A stretch of 64,000 nt of DNA from Malus domestica (Eukaryota; Streptophyta; Magnoliopsida; Rosales; Rosaceae): contig NC_091664.1 of assembly GCF_042453785.1 (NCBI RefSeq), positions 29,498,501-29,562,500 of the forward strand, given 5' to 3'. Positions 63,955 through 64,000 of this stretch are shown piece after piece. The position numbers and the translations under genes are program-made. The stretch's first letter is position 1; every line of letters begins with the position of its first letter. Under the pieces are notes generated by a model that saw only the letters and a list, made by a program, of their open reading frames with translations, was not told the origin of the DNA and ran no database searches.

Positions 63955-64000
63955 AGGGTAAATCGCCAAAATGGTCCTTGAGATTTGCATAACTTATCAC
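63955..64000 (+). mobile_element. start of another long-TIR Mutator-like MITE (cut by window)
   Basis: AGGGTAAATCGCCAAAATGG, then TCCTTGAGATTTGCATAA, matches the end of the element at 42981-43519. The rest lies outside the window. Confidence 0.6.

Overview
The window is nuclear DNA from a eudicot plant. The genes have many introns with plant-type splice sites, protein relatives are plant families (EDR1, MON2, D-34 LEA, cysteine synthase-like), and intergenic DNA is AT-rich and packed with MITEs. Repeat style suggests a woody Rosaceae such as apple or pear, but that is inference.

Left part, 0.7-30.1 kb, is a normal gene-dense segment. An EDR1-type Raf-like MAPKKK lies on the minus strand (738-6967, 13 exons, 959 aa), followed by a broken glyoxal-oxidase fragment (about 8.25-8.60 kb), a TSR2 ribosome-biogenesis gene (9163-11171, minus, 4 exons, 197 aa), a seed-type LEA protein with SMP domains (12249-13501, plus, 3 exons, 267 aa) and a MON2 homologue (14812-30110, minus, 44 exons, 1660 aa). 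Exon joins were read by eye. In every case the joined length is divisible by three and the phases agree.

Right part, 31-64 kb, is a duplicated, repeat-rich block. A cysteine synthase-like gene of the DES1 (L-cysteine desulfhydrase) type occurs three times in tandem on the minus strand (32950-35666, 44938-47584, 51523-53856). Each copy has 10 coding exons and an open frame of 323 aa. Six U1 spliceosomal RNA genes lie on the plus strand between and beyond them (31230, 50616, 56845, 58654, 60801, 62369). Each has a plant snRNA upstream element (USE) and a TATA box at constant spacing, so they look transcribable by RNA polymerase II. U1-B and U1-C belong to the same duplicated unit as the second and third DES1-like genes; the other three downstream copies are more diverged.

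Mobile DNA helps date the array. Gene unit 1 carries a 3.4 kb LTR-type element with a 5-bp target duplication, a 5'-truncated LINE with a 16-bp target duplication, and two nested Mutator-like MITEs. Units 2 and 3 carry their own private MITEs, with empty sites visible in the sister units.

No operon, CRISPR array, intact transposase, tRNA or rRNA gene was seen. The most unusual content is the U1 array with sequence variants in its functional RNA sites, interleaved with the tandem DES1-like genes.
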